Source of the DNA: Pseudomonas bohemica
GTDB taxonomy: Bacteria > Pseudomonadota > Gammaproteobacteria > Pseudomonadales > Pseudomonadaceae
Assembly: GCF_002934685.1 (NCBI RefSeq)
Contig: NZ_NKHL01000111.1
Location: forward strand, 101,105-165,104
Length of the DNA: 64,000 bases
Direction: 5' to 3'
Below are positions 37,987-49,408 of this stretch, piece after piece. The stretch's first letter is position 1; each line of letters begins with the position of its first letter. The position numbers and the translations under genes are program-made. The notes under the pieces are model-generated. The model searched no databases. It saw only the letters and a list, made by a program, of their open reading frames with translations, and was not told the origin of the DNA.

Positions 37987-39393
37987 CTAACCCGGATCAC
38001 GAAAATCCGGGTGGAAATTCTCTCTCACCGCCACGCTGACACTGCTGCGCGTTGCGATGTCGATGCCTTCGCTGGCCACCTCCGCCAAAAAGTCGATCTG
38101 CTCGGGCGTGATCACGTACGGCGGCAGGAAATACACCACGCTGCCCAGCGGTCGCAGCAACGCGCCGCGGGTCAGGGCATGTTCGAAGACCTTCAGGCCG
38201 CGACGTTCCTGCCAGGGATACGCCGCTTTGGTTGCCTTGTCCTGCACCATTTCGATGGCAAGGGCCATGCCGGTCTGGCGGACTTCGGCCACGTGTGGGT
38301 GATCCACCAGATGCGCTGTCGCGGTCCTCATGCGCTGTGCCAGCGCCTTGTTATTCTCGATGACGTTGTCCTGCTCGAAAATATCCAGCGTTGCCAGGGC
38401 CGCTGCACAGGCCAACGGGTTGCCGGTGTAGCTGTGCGAATGCAGAAAGGCGCGCAGCGTCGGATAGTCGTCATAGAAAGCAGCGTAGACGTCATCTGTG
38501 GTCAGGCACGCCGCCAGCGGCAGGTAACCGCCGGTCAGCGCCTTGGACAGGCACAGGAAGTCAGGACGGATGCCGGCTTGTTCGCAGGCGAACATCGTCC
38601 CGGTGCGACCGAAGCCGACGGCGATTTCATCGTGAATCAGATGCACGCCGTAACGATCGCACGCCTCGCGCAGCAGCTTGAGGTAGATCGGGTCATACAT
38701 GCGCATGCCGCCCGCGCCCTGAATCAGCGGCTCGATGATCACCGCCGCGACCGTGTCGTGATTCTCGGCCAGGGTCTGCTCCATCACCGCGAACAGGGTG
38801 CGGGTGTGCTCTTCCCAACTCACGCCTTCAGGCCTGTGATAGCAGTCAGGGCTCGGCACCTTGATGGTGTCCAGCAGCAGCGCCTTGTAGGTTTCGGTGA
38901 ACAGCGGCACATCGCCGACCGACATCGCCGCCACCGTTTCGCCGTGGTAGCTGTTGGTCAACGTGACGTAGCGTTTCTTCTCCGGTTTGCCGCGATTGAG
39001 CCAGTAGTGAAAGCTCATTTTCAGCGCGACTTCGATGCAGGACGAACCGTTATCGGCGTAGAAGCAGCGCGTCAGGCCCTCCGGGGTCATCGCCACCAGG
39101 CGTTCCGACAGCTCGATCACCGGTTGATGGCTGAAGCCCGCCAGAATCACATGCTCCAGTTGATCGACCTGATCCTTGATGCGCTGATTGATGCGCGGAT
39201 TGGCATGGCCAAAAACGTTAACCCACCAGGAACTGACGGCATCAAGGTAGCGCTTGCCTTCGAAGTCCTCCAGCCATACTCCTTCGCCGCGCTTGATCGG
39301 TATCAATGGCAGGTTTTCGTGGTCTTTCATCTGGGTGCAGGGGTGCCACAGGACTTTAAGGTCGCGCTGCATCCAGTCGTTATTAAGGCCCAT
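37987..39393 (-). CDS. bioA: Adenosylmethionine-8-amino-7-oxononanoate aminotransferase BioA
   Basis: A 468-residue class III PLP aminotransferase of biotin synthesis that uses S-adenosylmethionine as amino donor. Markers: LWHPCTQMKDHENLPLIPI at 14-32, YADNGSSCIEVALKMSFHYW near 112-131, HDEIAVGFGRTGTMFACEQ near 214-232, and the PLP lysine in CLSKALTGGYLPLA near 243-256. The bioBFHCD genes are not in the window, which is usual in pseudomonads. Confidence 0.95.
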   Translation of the reverse strand: MGLNNDWMQRDLKVLWHPCTQMKDHENLPLIPIKRGEGVWLEDFEGKRYLDAVSSWWVNVFGHANPRINQRIKDQVDQLEHVILAGFSHQPVIELSERLVAMTPEGLTRCFYADNGSSCIEVALKMSFHYWLNRGKPEKKRYVTLTNSYHGETVAAMSVGDVPLFTETYKALLLDTIKVPSPDCYHRPEGVSWEEHTRTLFAVMEQTLAENHDTVAAVIIEPLIQGAGGMRMYDPIYLKLLREACDRYGVHLIHDEIAVGFGRTGTMFACEQAGIRPDFLCLSKALTGGYLPLAACLTTDDVYAAFYDDYPTLRAFLHSHSYTGNPLACAAALATLDIFEQDNVIENNKALAQRMRTATAHLVDHPHVAEVRQTGMALAIEMVQDKATKAAYPWQERRGLKVFEHALTRGALLRPLGSVVYFLPPYVITPEQIDFLAEVASEGIDIATRSSVSVAVRENFHPDFRDPG

Positions 39394-39614
39394 CGGTGAT
39401 CTCCAGCTAACGGCTCGCGCAAGGCGAGGGCAAACAATCGCGCAAGCCTATGCAATGCATGGCAGCGGGACAACCTTTAGCGCATCGCTGGCGCCAGAAA
39501 CACGCCCGACGGACATTGCTGGCGGGCGTATCTCGGCTGGCGTATCCTTCGCGCTCTTTGAAGAATCGGACAACGAAGTCCGACAATTCCCTCGTTTAAT
39601 CCGGAGTTTGCTGA

Positions 39615-41399
39615 ATGCTTTCTGGTTGGCTGCGCGCCTGTGCGCTGGTGATGGTTGGGCTGGTCAGTGCTTCGGCGCTCGCTGTGGATAAACCGCATAC
39701 GGCGATCGTCGTCGGTGGCGGCCTGGCGGGTCTGACAGCGGCCTATGAACTGCAAAGCAAGGGCTGGCAAGTCACCTTGCTGGAAGCCAAACCTACTGTC
39801 GGCGGCCGTTCGGGGCTGGCGGGCAGCGAGTGGATTGGCAACGCCAAGGCGCAACCGGTGCTCAATCAGTACCTGGATCGCTTCAAGCTCAAACCCGTTC
39901 CTGCGCCTGAGTTCGTGCGTACCCCTGGTTATCTGATCGAAGGCGAGTATTTCTCTGCCACGGATCTGACGACCAAACAACCTGCAACCGCCGAAGCGAT
40001 CAAGCGCTATGAAGCTGCGCTGGATGACATGGCCCGTTCGATCACCGATCCGCAAAACCCGGCGGCCAACAGCACCCTGTTCGCGCTGGACCAGATCAAC
40101 GTCGCCAACTGGCTGGACCGCCTGGCCTTGCCGCCGACTGCGCGTCAACTGATCAACCAGCAAATCCGCACCCGTTACGATGAGCCTTCGCGCCTGTCGC
40201 TGCTGTATCTGGCCCAGCAGGCCCGCGTGAATCGCGACATCGATGATCGCGATCGTCGTGCCGCTCGGCTGCCGGGCGGCAGTGCGGTGCTGGCCGAGGA
40301 ATTCGTCAAGCAACTGAAAGTGATCAAGACCAACTCGCCGGTTTCGGCCATCAACCAGGACAAGGACGGCGTGACCGTCAAGGTCGGTTCGGTGGGTTAT
40401 GAGGCCGAGTACGTGGTCCTCGCGGTGCCGTTGCGCGCACTGAGCAAGATTCAACTGACCCCGGCGCTGGACGCTCAGCATCAGGGCGCAATCAAGAGCA
40501 CCAACTACGGTTGGCATGACCAGATCATGCTCAAGTTCAAGACGCCGGTGTGGGACAGCAAGGCGCGCATGTCCGGCGAAATTTACAGCAACACCGGCTT
40601 GGGCATGTTGTGGATCGAGCCTGCGTTGAAAGGCGGTGCCAATGCCGTGATCAACCTGTCCGGCGACAACGCGCGGATCATGCAGGCGTTTGGCGACAAG
40701 CAGATGGTCGATCAAGTGCTGATTCGTCTGCACGCTTTCTATCCGCAAGCTCGCGGTGCGTTCACCGGCTACGAAATCCGTCGCTCCAGTGTCGATCCTT
40801 CGACCGGTGGCGCGTACCTGGCCTTTGGCCCGGGCCAGATCAGCAAATACTGGCGCTTGTGGGAAAAACCACTGCAGCGCGTAGCCTTTGCTGGCGAGCA
40901 CACCGACAGTCTTTATCCTGGCACGTTGGAAGGTGCATTGCGCACCGGTCAGCGCGCGGCCGGCCAAGTGCAGGATCTGGCCGCAGGCAAATCGTTCGAG
41001 CCTGTGAAAGTTGCGCCACCGAAAGCACCTGAACCTGCGAAAGAAAGTGGCGGGGGTATCGGCGGCTTCTTCTCGAACATGTTCGGCGGCTCCAAACCGA
41101 AACCGGTCGAGAAAGCACCAGAGTCCGCTCCTGCGCCAGCACCGGCCCCGGCCCCGGCTCCGGCCCCAGCGCCTGTCCCTGCGCCAGCTGCGCCGGTCGA
41201 GCCTGCCAAGCCAGTAGTGGAGCCTGCGAAGAAGGCTCCAGCGAAAAAAGTGCCGGCCAAGAAAGAGCCCGCCAAAAAGGCCCCGGCCAAACCGGCAGCC
41301 ACCCATAAAACGCCCGCCAAAGCGGACGCGGCGAAGAAAGCCCCGGCCAAGGCTGCCAGCGATAAAGCGGCAGCGCCGGCGGCGGACAGCCAGAACTGA
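39615..41399 (+). CDS. Exported flavin amine oxidase with Ala/Pro/Lys-rich tail
   Basis: A 594-residue FAD-dependent amine-oxidase-family protein. It has a signal peptide (about 1-23, ending ASALA), the dinucleotide motif AIVVGGGLAGLTAAYEL near 30-46 and GGRSGLAG near 60. Near 425-440 stands the C-terminal FAD signature AFAGEHTDSLYPGTLEGAL. Beyond about residue 460 the catalytic fold ends: a Gly/Phe patch (GGGIGGFFSNMFGG) is followed by an (AP)n run and then KKAPAK-type repeats to the end. The substrate is unknown. The gene sits between bioA (divergent) and cytochrome b561. Confidence 0.88.
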   Translation: MLSGWLRACALVMVGLVSASALAVDKPHTAIVVGGGLAGLTAAYELQSKGWQVTLLEAKPTVGGRSGLAGSEWIGNAKAQPVLNQYLDRFKLKPVPAPEFVRTPGYLIEGEYFSATDLTTKQPATAEAIKRYEAALDDMARSITDPQNPAANSTLFALDQINVANWLDRLALPPTARQLINQQIRTRYDEPSRLSLLYLAQQARVNRDIDDRDRRAARLPGGSAVLAEEFVKQLKVIKTNSPVSAINQDKDGVTVKVGSVGYEAEYVVLAVPLRALSKIQLTPALDAQHQGAIKSTNYGWHDQIMLKFKTPVWDSKARMSGEIYSNTGLGMLWIEPALKGGANAVINLSGDNARIMQAFGDKQMVDQVLIRLHAFYPQARGAFTGYEIRRSSVDPSTGGAYLAFGPGQISKYWRLWEKPLQRVAFAGEHTDSLYPGTLEGALRTGQRAAGQVQDLAAGKSFEPVKVAPPKAPEPAKESGGGIGGFFSNMFGGSKPKPVEKAPESAPAPAPAPAPAPAPAPVPAPAAPVEPAKPVVEPAKKAPAKKVPAKKEPAKKAPAKPAATHKTPAKADAAKKAPAKAASDKAAAPAADSQN

Positions 41400-41421
41400 T
41401 GGCTGACCTGCTGTAATGAGC

Positions 41422-41450
41422 AAGGCGCGGTGAATACCGCGCCTTTTTTT
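41422..41450 (+). terminator. Rho-independent terminator of the amine oxidase gene
   Basis: AAGGCGCGGTGAATACCGCGCC followed by seven T residues, 23 nt past the stop codon: a strong GC stem with a U-tract. Confidence 0.92.
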
Positions 41451-41650
41451 CGTCTGGTGAATAAGTGCCGCAGTCGGACTGCCACAGGTACTGCGCATAA
41501 CGTTGCGTTAATCCATCGAGAAGAAAAATATGACAGGAAAATTCAATCGTATTTCCTGATATTTCAAAGCAAAATTTTGCGCTTTCTTTCGATAGGTAAC
41601 CCGATAGTCTTCCACTCAGCTTCTATGGCTGCTTTTACAGGAACGCAATT

Positions 41651-42202
41651 ATGCAGTTACACAACTCTTCTTCTCGATATGGCTGGGTCAGCATCGTTTT
41701 GCATTGGGGCGTCGCGTTGACTGTGTTCGGGATGTTCGCCCTGGGTCTGTGGATGGTTGGCCTGGGGTATTACGACAGCTGGCGCAAGGCGGGTCCTGAT
41801 CTGCACAAGAGCATCGGCATCGTGCTGTTTGTCTTCATGCTGATCCGCGTGGTCTGGCGCTTCGTCAGCCCGCCGCCGCCCGCTCCGGCCAATCACACCC
41901 GGTTCGTGCGGGTTGCCGCCAAACTGGGGCACGCGTTCCTTTATCTGGACTTGTTTCTGGTGATGTTCGCCGGTTACCTGATTTCCACCGCTGAAGGTGT
42001 CGGGATACCGGTGTTTGGACTGTTCGAAGTGCCTGCGCTGATCAGCGGACTGCCCGACCAGGCGGACGTTGCCGGTGAAGTGCATCTGTACCTGGCCTGG
42101 ACACTGGTGATTTTTGCGGTACTCCACGGACTGGCCGCCCTGAAGCATCACTTCATCGACCGTGATGCGACGCTCATTCGTATGCTTGGCCGCAAGGCCT
42201 GA
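41651..42202 (+). CDS. Cytochrome b561 family membrane protein
   Basis: A 183-residue four-helix di-heme protein. Candidate heme ligands are His18 (SIVLHWGVA), the His in [11 protein letters not shown] near 52, the His in GEVHLYLAW near 145 and [12 protein letters not shown] near 157. Bacterial cytochromes b561 pass electrons from quinol to periplasmic acceptors or superoxide. It is followed after 32 nt by a YceI gene, a pairing often seen for b561/YceI. The 200-nt upstream gap after the terminator is AT-rich and likely holds its promoter. Confidence 0.92.
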   Translation: MQLHNSSSRYGWVSIVLHWGVALTVFGMFALGLWMVGLGYYDSWRKAGPDLHKSIGIVLFVFMLIRVVWRFVSPPPPAPANHTRFVRVAAKLGHAFLYLDLFLVMFAGYLISTAEGVGIPVFGLFEVPALISGLPDQADVAGEVHLYLAWTLVIFAVLHGLAALKHHFIDRDATLIRMLGRKA

Positions 42203-42234
42203 TGCTCTACTTAACTCAAACAGGAAGACGACGT

Positions 42235-42831
42235 ATGTTGAAAAAGACGCTTGCTGCATTGGCTCTCGGTACTGCGCTGTTGTCGGCAGGTCAGGCCATG
42301 GCTGCTGACTACACCATCGACAAGGAAGGCCAGCACGCCTTCATCAACTTCAAGATCAGCCACCTCGGCTACAGCTTCATCTACGGCACGTTCAAGGACT
42401 GGAGCGGTACGTTCAGCTTCGACGCCGCCAAGCCTGAAGACAGCAAGATCAGCATCGATGTGAAAACCGCCAGCGTTGACACAAACCACGCTGAACGTAA
42501 CAAGCACATCAGCAGCAAGGACTTCCTGGACGTCGCGACCTATCCTGATGCCAAGTTCGTTTCTACCAAGATCACCAACGTTGGCAAGAACGCCGACGGC
42601 AAGACCACTGCCGACGTCATCGGCGACCTGACCCTGCACGGCGTGACCAAACCGGTGACCGTCAAGACCACCTTCCTGGGTGAAGGCAAGGATCCGTGGG
42701 GCGGCTACCGTGCAGGTTTTGAAGGCACCACCACCATCAAGCGTTCTGACTTCGGCAAGATGATGGACCTGGGGCCACAGTCCGACACCATGACCCTGGA
42801 CATCACGTTCGAAGGCGTCAAAGCCAAGTAA
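42235..42831 (+). CDS. YceI family periplasmic lipid-binding protein
   Basis: A 198-residue protein with a signal peptide (cleavage after AMAA, about residue 23) and a YceI beta-barrel. Signatures: [20 protein letters not shown] near 36-55, [20 protein letters not shown] near 91-110, and the closing [19 protein letters not shown]. YceI barrels bind long isoprenoids or fatty amides. The start at 42235 is chosen because the signal peptide begins there and AGGAAG lies upstream. Likely one transcript with the b561 gene. Confidence 0.93.
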   Translation: MLKKTLAALALGTALLSAGQAMAADYTIDKEGQHAFINFKISHLGYSFIYGTFKDWSGTFSFDAAKPEDSKISIDVKTASVDTNHAERNKHISSKDFLDVATYPDAKFVSTKITNVGKNADGKTTADVIGDLTLHGVTKPVTVKTTFLGEGKDPWGGYRAGFEGTTTIKRSDFGKMMDLGPQSDTMTLDITFEGVKAK

Positions 42832-42849
42832 AAAAAGGCTGTTGCAATG

Positions 42850-42877
42850 AAAACGCCGACCTCAGGGTCGGCGTTTT
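42850..42877 (+). terminator. Terminator of the b561-yceI transcript
   Basis: AAAACGCCGACC-TCA-GGGTCGGCGTTTT, a near-perfect stem with a T run, 18 nt after the yceI stop. Confidence 0.88.
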
Positions 42878-42898
42878 GGTGAAGAGCGCGATATACCT

Positions 42899-42984
42899 TG
42901 TAGGCGCGCGCTTGCCCGCGAAGGCGCTGTGTCAGCCGCAAATTTATTGCTGACACACTGTAATCGCGGGCAAGCACTCCTACA
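42899..42984. repeat. REP doublet lying between two opposed terminators
   Basis: TGTAGGCGCGCGCTTGCCCGCGA is mirrored by TCGCGGGCAAGCACTCCTACA. It is flanked by the yceI terminator on the left and the helicase terminator on the right. Confidence 0.85.
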
Positions 42985-42996
42985 GACACCCCATAC

Positions 42997-43026
42997 AAAA
43001 ACGCCCCGAACCAGTCGGGGCGTTTT
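42997..43026 (-). terminator. Bidirectional terminator of the RhlE-type helicase gene
   Basis: AAAAACGCCCCGA-ACCAG-TCGGGGCGTTTT gives a GC-rich stem with T runs on both strands, 14 nt beyond the helicase stop on the minus strand. Confidence 0.88.
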
Positions 43027-43039
43027 CGTTCAACGTGGC

Positions 43040-44941
43040 TTAACCTTCGCGATTGCGAGTCAGCAGCGCGGGTTTTTCACCCCGTGGGCGGCTGGGCAAC
43101 TGATCGAGCTGCTCGGCTGAAGGGAAGCGATCGCTCTTCGACTCTTTATGCATGATCTTCGGTGCTGGCTGACCATCGCGAGGACCACGAACGGCTGGCT
43201 CCTGACGAGCAGGCTGCTCATCACGGGCCGGACGACGGTTGCGTGGCTGCTCTTCTCGACGGGCCTGACCGTCACGGCCTGAACCATTACGCGGACCGCT
43301 ACGCTTGGCTGGAGCGCTTGCGCCGTTGCTGGCGCCGCCAGTCGAACCGTTGCGCGGGCCGCTACGGCCTGGAGCCTGACCACGAGGCGCTGGAGCGGAA
43401 CCTGTGGCTGGAGCGCCAGGACGCCGATTACGGCCTTGCTGGTTCTTGCCCTGATAGGGACTTACGTAATCGGCGCGATTACCGAAGTTGTCGACTTCGT
43501 CATCCAGAAACTCATCGGGGGCACGGTCGGCACGCGGTGCTGGCGGTTGCGATGGACGTGCTTCGGCCGAGGGCGTGCCCTGGCGAGGTTTCTGCTGGCG
43601 AGCTGGCCGTGCCGGACGTTCGCCCGCCGCGGCAGCTGCCGGTTTTTCCTTGCCCTTGTCTTTGCCCTTGTCCTTGCGACCACCACCACCACCGCCGCCG
43701 CCATTCGGACCATCGCCACGAGGGCCACGGGCGTTGCGCGGGTTGCGCACGTCGGGACGTTCGCGAACTTCCGGCTTCTCGGCCTCGACGGCCGTGATGT
43801 CGAAGCCCATCAGATCACCGTCGGCGATCTTCTGCTTGGTCATGCGCTCGATGCTTTTGAGCAGCTTCTCTTCGTCCGGCGCGACCAGCGAGATCGCCTC
43901 ACCGGTACGGCCCGCGCGACCGGTACGACCGATGCGGTGTACGTAGTCTTCGTCAACGTTCGGCAGCTCGAAGTTAACGACGTGAGGCAACTGGTCGATG
44001 TCCAGACCGCGTGCCGCGATATCGGTGGCGACCATGATGCGCACAGTACCGGCCTTGAAATCGGCCAGCGCTTTGGTGCGGGCGTTCTGGCTCTTGTTGC
44101 CGTGGATGGCCACAGCGCTCAGGCCGTGCTTGTCCAGGTACTCAGCCAGACGGTTGGCGCCGTGCTTGGTTCGGGTGAAAACCAGCACTTGCTCCCACGC
44201 GCCCTGGGTGATCAGGTGCGCCAGCAGCGAGCGCTTGTGGTTGGCAGGCAGACGGAACACGCGTTGCTCGATACGCTCGACCGTGGTGTTCGGTGGCGTG
44301 ACTTCGATGCGTTCCGGGTTGTGCAGCAGCTTGCCGGCCAGGGCCGTGATGTCTGCCGAGAAGGTGGCCGAGAACAGCAGGTTCTGGCGCTTGGCGGGCA
44401 GGCGGGCGAGGACTTTCTTCACGTCGTGGACGAAGCCCATGTCGAGCATGCGGTCGGCTTCGTCGAGGACGAGGATTTCCACATGAGACAGGTCGACACT
44501 GCCTTGACCGGCCAGGTCCAGCAGGCGACCAGGGCAGGCGACCAGTACATCGACGCCACGGGCCATGGCCTGAACCTGCGGGTTCATGCCGACACCGCCG
44601 AAGATGCAGGCGCTGACGAACTTGAGGTTCTTGGCGTAGATCTTGAAGCTGTCGTGAACCTGGGCGGCGAGTTCACGGGTAGGGGTCAGGACCAGTACGC
44701 GCGGTTGGCGCGGGCCATGACGCTGGGATTTGTCCGGGTGACCGGCGGGGAACAGGCGCTCCAGAATCGGGAGGGCGAAACCGCCGGTTTTACCAGTACC
44801 TGTCTGAGCGGCGACCATCAGGTCGCGGCCTTGCAACACGGCGGGAATAGCCCGCTGTTGCACCGGAGTAGGCTGGGTATAGCCAGCAGCCTCGATGGCG
44901 CTGACTAAAGCCTCGGAGAGACCGAGGGAAGCAAAGGACAT
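43040..44941 (-). CDS. rhlE: RhlE-type DEAD-box RNA helicase with long disordered tail
   Basis: A 633-residue helicase. Core motifs: Q motif [13 protein letters not shown] near 20-32, AAQTGTGKT near 45-53, [18 protein letters not shown] near 156, SATF, and [11 protein letters not shown] near 335-345. After about residue 385 the protein becomes a low-complexity tail rich in Arg, Gly, Pro, Asn and Gln, with a Gly-run next to Lys-rich [11 protein letters not shown]. Such tails bind RNA and can drive phase separation or cold-related functions. The start is MSFASLGLS (44941), the usual RhlE start. Probably one of several paralogues. Confidence 0.93.
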   Translation of the reverse strand: MSFASLGLSEALVSAIEAAGYTQPTPVQQRAIPAVLQGRDLMVAAQTGTGKTGGFALPILERLFPAGHPDKSQRHGPRQPRVLVLTPTRELAAQVHDSFKIYAKNLKFVSACIFGGVGMNPQVQAMARGVDVLVACPGRLLDLAGQGSVDLSHVEILVLDEADRMLDMGFVHDVKKVLARLPAKRQNLLFSATFSADITALAGKLLHNPERIEVTPPNTTVERIEQRVFRLPANHKRSLLAHLITQGAWEQVLVFTRTKHGANRLAEYLDKHGLSAVAIHGNKSQNARTKALADFKAGTVRIMVATDIAARGLDIDQLPHVVNFELPNVDEDYVHRIGRTGRAGRTGEAISLVAPDEEKLLKSIERMTKQKIADGDLMGFDITAVEAEKPEVRERPDVRNPRNARGPRGDGPNGGGGGGGGRKDKGKDKGKEKPAAAAAGERPARPARQQKPRQGTPSAEARPSQPPAPRADRAPDEFLDDEVDNFGNRADYVSPYQGKNQQGRNRRPGAPATGSAPAPRGQAPGRSGPRNGSTGGASNGASAPAKRSGPRNGSGRDGQARREEQPRNRRPARDEQPARQEPAVRGPRDGQPAPKIMHKESKSDRFPSAEQLDQLPSRPRGEKPALLTRNREG

Positions 44942-45159
44942 GAGTAATCCTGTCTTAAGTTGGGGCAATTAGGGGCCCGAATAGGAATGATCTGCTCGGC
45001 GCGGATTGCTAATCGAATGGCGCGATCCCGAGGTCTGTAAGTTCAACTCGTGGCATGAGCGCGTGAAAGAAGTGCGCTGTTGACGTGATCGAGAAGTCTT
45101 CTGTGAGACCGAGCGTCCGGGCGTGAGCCTGGCGGGAACGGCCGAGTATAACAGAGCAA

Positions 45160-45984
45160 TCACAACGCGCTGCTTTCATGCTGCTCAACGGTTTTATCAA
45201 CCCCGATCGCCGATTGCACTACCGGCGCCTCGGGCGTTGTCGCCGAGGCCTCGCCGGTGTAGCGCGCCACCAGTTGCGCATAGGCCGGTTCGCGCTTGAA
45301 TCGCTTCAACTCGGCACCGAAGCGTTGTACCAGCAAATCCATCCCTGCGTTACGACGCAACGCAAGATATTGCTCGCGGGTGCTGAGTGCCGTGGGCAAC
45401 TGGCTGACCTGATCGCGTAATTTCAGCTGGTCGAGCAGTTGCTGGCCCTGTCGCTGGTCCGTCACCAACAGATCGATGCGTCCGCGGATCAGTTTGCCGA
45501 AATTCGCTTCATGGCTCGGCGCCGGTTCGCGAACGAACGAGGTCGCGCTGTCGAATTCCGGGGTATACAGATAGCCGGGTGAGACGCCGATGGCCAGGCC
45601 GTTGAGGTCTTCAAGGCTGCGGAAGGGGTGCGGGCGGGCGTCGGCCTGGAACAGCACCCAGTTGACGTCAGACATCGGCTCGCTCGGATAGAGCAGTAAA
45701 TCGTCACGTTCGCTGGCCTTGAAAATGTCCAGCGCGCCGTCGGCTTCGCCCTGCTGGAGCATCAGCAGGCAGCGCTTCCAGGGCAGAAACTGCCACTGCA
45801 CCTCGATTCCCAGTCGTTGGAACACAATGGCCGTGGTCTCGTAATCCAGACCGGACGCCTTGCCGTTTTCAAACATCGCGTAGGGGGCCCAGGGCTCGGT
45901 GACAATGCGCAGTTTCTCGCCCATGGCACTGAAGCTCAGGCAGGCGATAAGAGCAGCGAACAATAGTCGGGGAGTCTGGGGCAT
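45160..45984 (-). CDS. Periplasmic solute-binding protein, SBP_bac_3 family
   Basis: A 274-residue protein with a signal peptide (about 1-22, ending AMG) and an amino-acid-binding type fold: LRIVTEPWAPYAMFENGKASG near 25-45, KRCLLMLQQGEADGALDIF near 70-88, and GLAIGVSPGYLY near 128-139. No permease or ATPase adjoins it. Orphans of this type in pseudomonads may serve unlinked transporters or act as sensors. The ligand is unknown. Confidence 0.85.
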   Translation of the reverse strand: MPQTPRLLFAALIACLSFSAMGEKLRIVTEPWAPYAMFENGKASGLDYETTAIVFQRLGIEVQWQFLPWKRCLLMLQQGEADGALDIFKASERDDLLLYPSEPMSDVNWVLFQADARPHPFRSLEDLNGLAIGVSPGYLYTPEFDSATSFVREPAPSHEANFGKLIRGRIDLLVTDQRQGQQLLDQLKLRDQVSQLPTALSTREQYLALRRNAGMDLLVQRFGAELKRFKREPAYAQLVARYTGEASATTPEAPVVQSAIGVDKTVEQHESSAL

Positions 45985-46112
45985 AGGGCGAGATTACGAC
46001 GCTCGCCCGGCAAATAGAAGAGGCAGGGTCTTCAGCAAGCCTCGTGATGACGAAGCCTGCTGTAGAAACGTTGCTTTAATGTGAGCGGAGCATCCGATGG
46101 AATTTCGACGGC

Positions 46113-46958
46113 TTAGCGAGGCAGTTGGAGGTTGTTCCAGATGGCCAGGCTCGGTTCGGCCTGGTTCAGCGTGTAGAAGTGCAGGCCAGGGGCTCCGCCC
46201 TGCAACAAGCGATCACACATCTCGGTGATGACCTGTTCACCGAACGCCTGAATGCTCGCCGAGTCGTCGCCGTAGGCTTCGAGTTGCTTGCGAATCCAGC
46301 GTGGGATTTCCGCACCGCACGCATCGGAAAAACGCGCCAGTTTGCTGTAGTTGGTGATCGGCATGATGCCCGGCACGATCGGAATGTTGACACCCATCTT
46401 CTGGACACGCTCGACGAAGTAAAAATAGCTGTCGGCGTTGAAGAAGTATTGGGTGATCGCGCTGTCGGAACCGGCATTGGCTTTGCGCACGAAGTTCTTC
46501 AGATCGTCTTCGAAATTACGCGCCTGCGGATGCATTTCCGGGTAGGCGGCTACCTCGATATGGAAGTGGCTGCCGGATTCTTCACGGATGAAGCTCACCA
46601 GGTCGTTGGCGTGACGTAGCTCACCGCTGGCCATGCCCATGCCAGACGGCAGGTCGCCGCGCAACGCGACGATACGGCTGATGCCTGCGTCCCTGTACTG
46701 GCTCAGAAGCCCACGCAGATCGGCCTTGCTGTCACCGACACACGACAGGTGCGGCGCAGCGGGAATGTTCACTTCCTTTTCCAGCTGCAGCACGGTGTTG
46801 ATCGTGCGGTCACGCGTTGAACCCCCGGCACCGTAGGTGCAGGAGAAGAAGTCAGGGTTGTAGCCAGCCAGCGTGCGAGCGGTGGCGAGCAGTTTTTCAT
46901 GACCAGCGTCGGTCTTCGTAGGGAAGAACTCGAAGCTGTAGCGACGGTCTTGGGACAT
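46113..46958 (-). CDS. metF: 5,10-Methylenetetrahydrofolate reductase MetF
   Basis: A 281-residue flavoprotein that reduces methylene-THF to methyl-THF, the methyl donor for methionine synthase. Signatures: YSFEFFPTKTDAGHEKL at 7-23 with the catalytic Glu, FFSCTYGAGGSTRDRT near 37-52, ALRGDLPSGMG near 98-108 and ITQYFFNADSYF near 168-179. It lies downstream of ahcY on the same strand (193-nt gap with a REP) and is probably part of the same SAH-controlled unit. Confidence 0.96.
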   Translation of the reverse strand: MSQDRRYSFEFFPTKTDAGHEKLLATARTLAGYNPDFFSCTYGAGGSTRDRTINTVLQLEKEVNIPAAPHLSCVGDSKADLRGLLSQYRDAGISRIVALRGDLPSGMGMASGELRHANDLVSFIREESGSHFHIEVAAYPEMHPQARNFEDDLKNFVRKANAGSDSAITQYFFNADSYFYFVERVQKMGVNIPIVPGIMPITNYSKLARFSDACGAEIPRWIRKQLEAYGDDSASIQAFGEQVITEMCDRLLQGGAPGLHFYTLNQAEPSLAIWNNLQLPR

Positions 46959-46998
46959 GGTCGTATCCTGGGGATCTCGAAAGCCTTACGCCTGCCTT

Positions 46999-47087
46999 TG
47001 TAGGCGCGCGCTTGCCCGCGATGGCGGTGTGTCAGCGATTAAAGTTGCAGCTGGCACACCGCGATCGCGGGCAAGCGCCCTCCTACA
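46999..47087. repeat. REP doublet between ahcY and metF
   Basis: TGTAGGCGCGCGCTTGCCCGCGATGGCGGTGTG is mirrored by CACACCGCGATCGCGGGCAAGCGCCCTCCTACA. It interrupts the presumed ahcY-metF transcript and may stabilise the upstream part of the mRNA. Confidence 0.85.
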
Positions 47088-47151
47088 GGGCTACGGCCGT
47101 TTCCGCGGGAATAGCGCGCTCGCGATAAAGAGCGCGCCCCCGCCAGACGTA

Positions 47152-48708
<1,557 letters not shown>

Positions 48709-48891
48709 TCAAGCGGTGACGACCGTTTTTTGAAGCGGGGGCGATTATAACGGCCCGCGTGAAATAGCCCAAGAGGTGGTTTCAGATAAATGACGGATGA
48801 CTAATTGCGACCATAGTCGATGCTCAATGGAGGTAAACGGCCTGGGCTGGCACTATGCTCAGCATCTAAAGGCAGACGACTGGAGCGGACC

Positions 48892-49296
48892 ATGAATTTC
48901 CACACTCGCAAGTGGGTAAAACCTGAAGACCTGAACCCTAACGGCACGCTGTTCGGTGGCAGTCTGCTGCGCTGGATCGACGAAGAAGCGGCGATTTACG
49001 CCATCGTTCAGTTGGGCAATCAGCGGGTGGTGACCAAGTACATTTCCGAGATCAACTTCGTCAGCGCATCGCGTCAGGGCGACATTATCGAACTGGGCAT
49101 CACTGCCACCGAATTCGGTCGCACGTCGATCACCCTGACCTGCCAGGTGCGCAACAAAATCACCCGCAAGAGCATTCTGACGGTTGAGAAGATGGTGTTC
49201 GTGAACCTCGGCGAAGACGGCCTGCCCGCGCCGCACGGCAAGACCGAGATCGCCTATGTGAAGGATCAGTTCAAGGAAGACGTGATTAACGAGTAG
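48892..49296 (+). CDS. Acyl-CoA thioesterase, YciA-like hot-dog fold
   Basis: A 134-residue hot-dog protein. The signature NPNGTLFGGSLLRWIDEEAA at residues 18-37 contains the catalytic Asp, followed by SEINFVSASRQGDIIELG and TILTVEKMVFVNLGEDG-like strands. Such enzymes hydrolyse short to medium acyl-CoAs, recycling CoA. The start ATG 48892 follows GGAGCGGACC. Divergent from ahcY. Confidence 0.9.
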   Translation: MNFHTRKWVKPEDLNPNGTLFGGSLLRWIDEEAAIYAIVQLGNQRVVTKYISEINFVSASRQGDIIELGITATEFGRTSITLTCQVRNKITRKSILTVEKMVFVNLGEDGLPAPHGKTEIAYVKDQFKEDVINE

Positions 49297-49317
49297 TTTC
49301 CGAGGCGCCACAAAATC

Positions 49318-49408
49318 TGTGGGAGCTTCTGGAGGTTACGACAGTGGCGAAAGCGGGTTGCCTGACACACCGCATTCGCCACTGTCGTAACCTCCAGAAG
49401 CTCCTACA
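49318..49408. repeat. REP doublet, 'GGTTACGAC' family, after the thioesterase gene
   Basis: TGTGGGAGCTTCTGGAGGTTACGACAGTGGCG is mirrored by CGCCACTGTCGTAACCTCCAGAAGCTCCTACA, a 32-bp near-perfect inverted repeat with TGCCTGACACACCGC in the loop. Confidence 0.88.

Noticed and set aside
39477..41498. 673-codon open frame opposite the amine oxidase
   Set aside because: Long only because of GC skew; it covers the amine oxidase, including its low-complexity tail, and crosses its terminator.
43436..44908. 490-codon open frame opposite the RhlE helicase
   Set aside because: Antisense shadow of conserved helicase motifs.
45160..45984. Riboswitch or transporter operon around the solute-binding protein
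   Set aside because: No ABC genes nearby and no recognisable RNA fold upstream; reported as an orphan binding protein.
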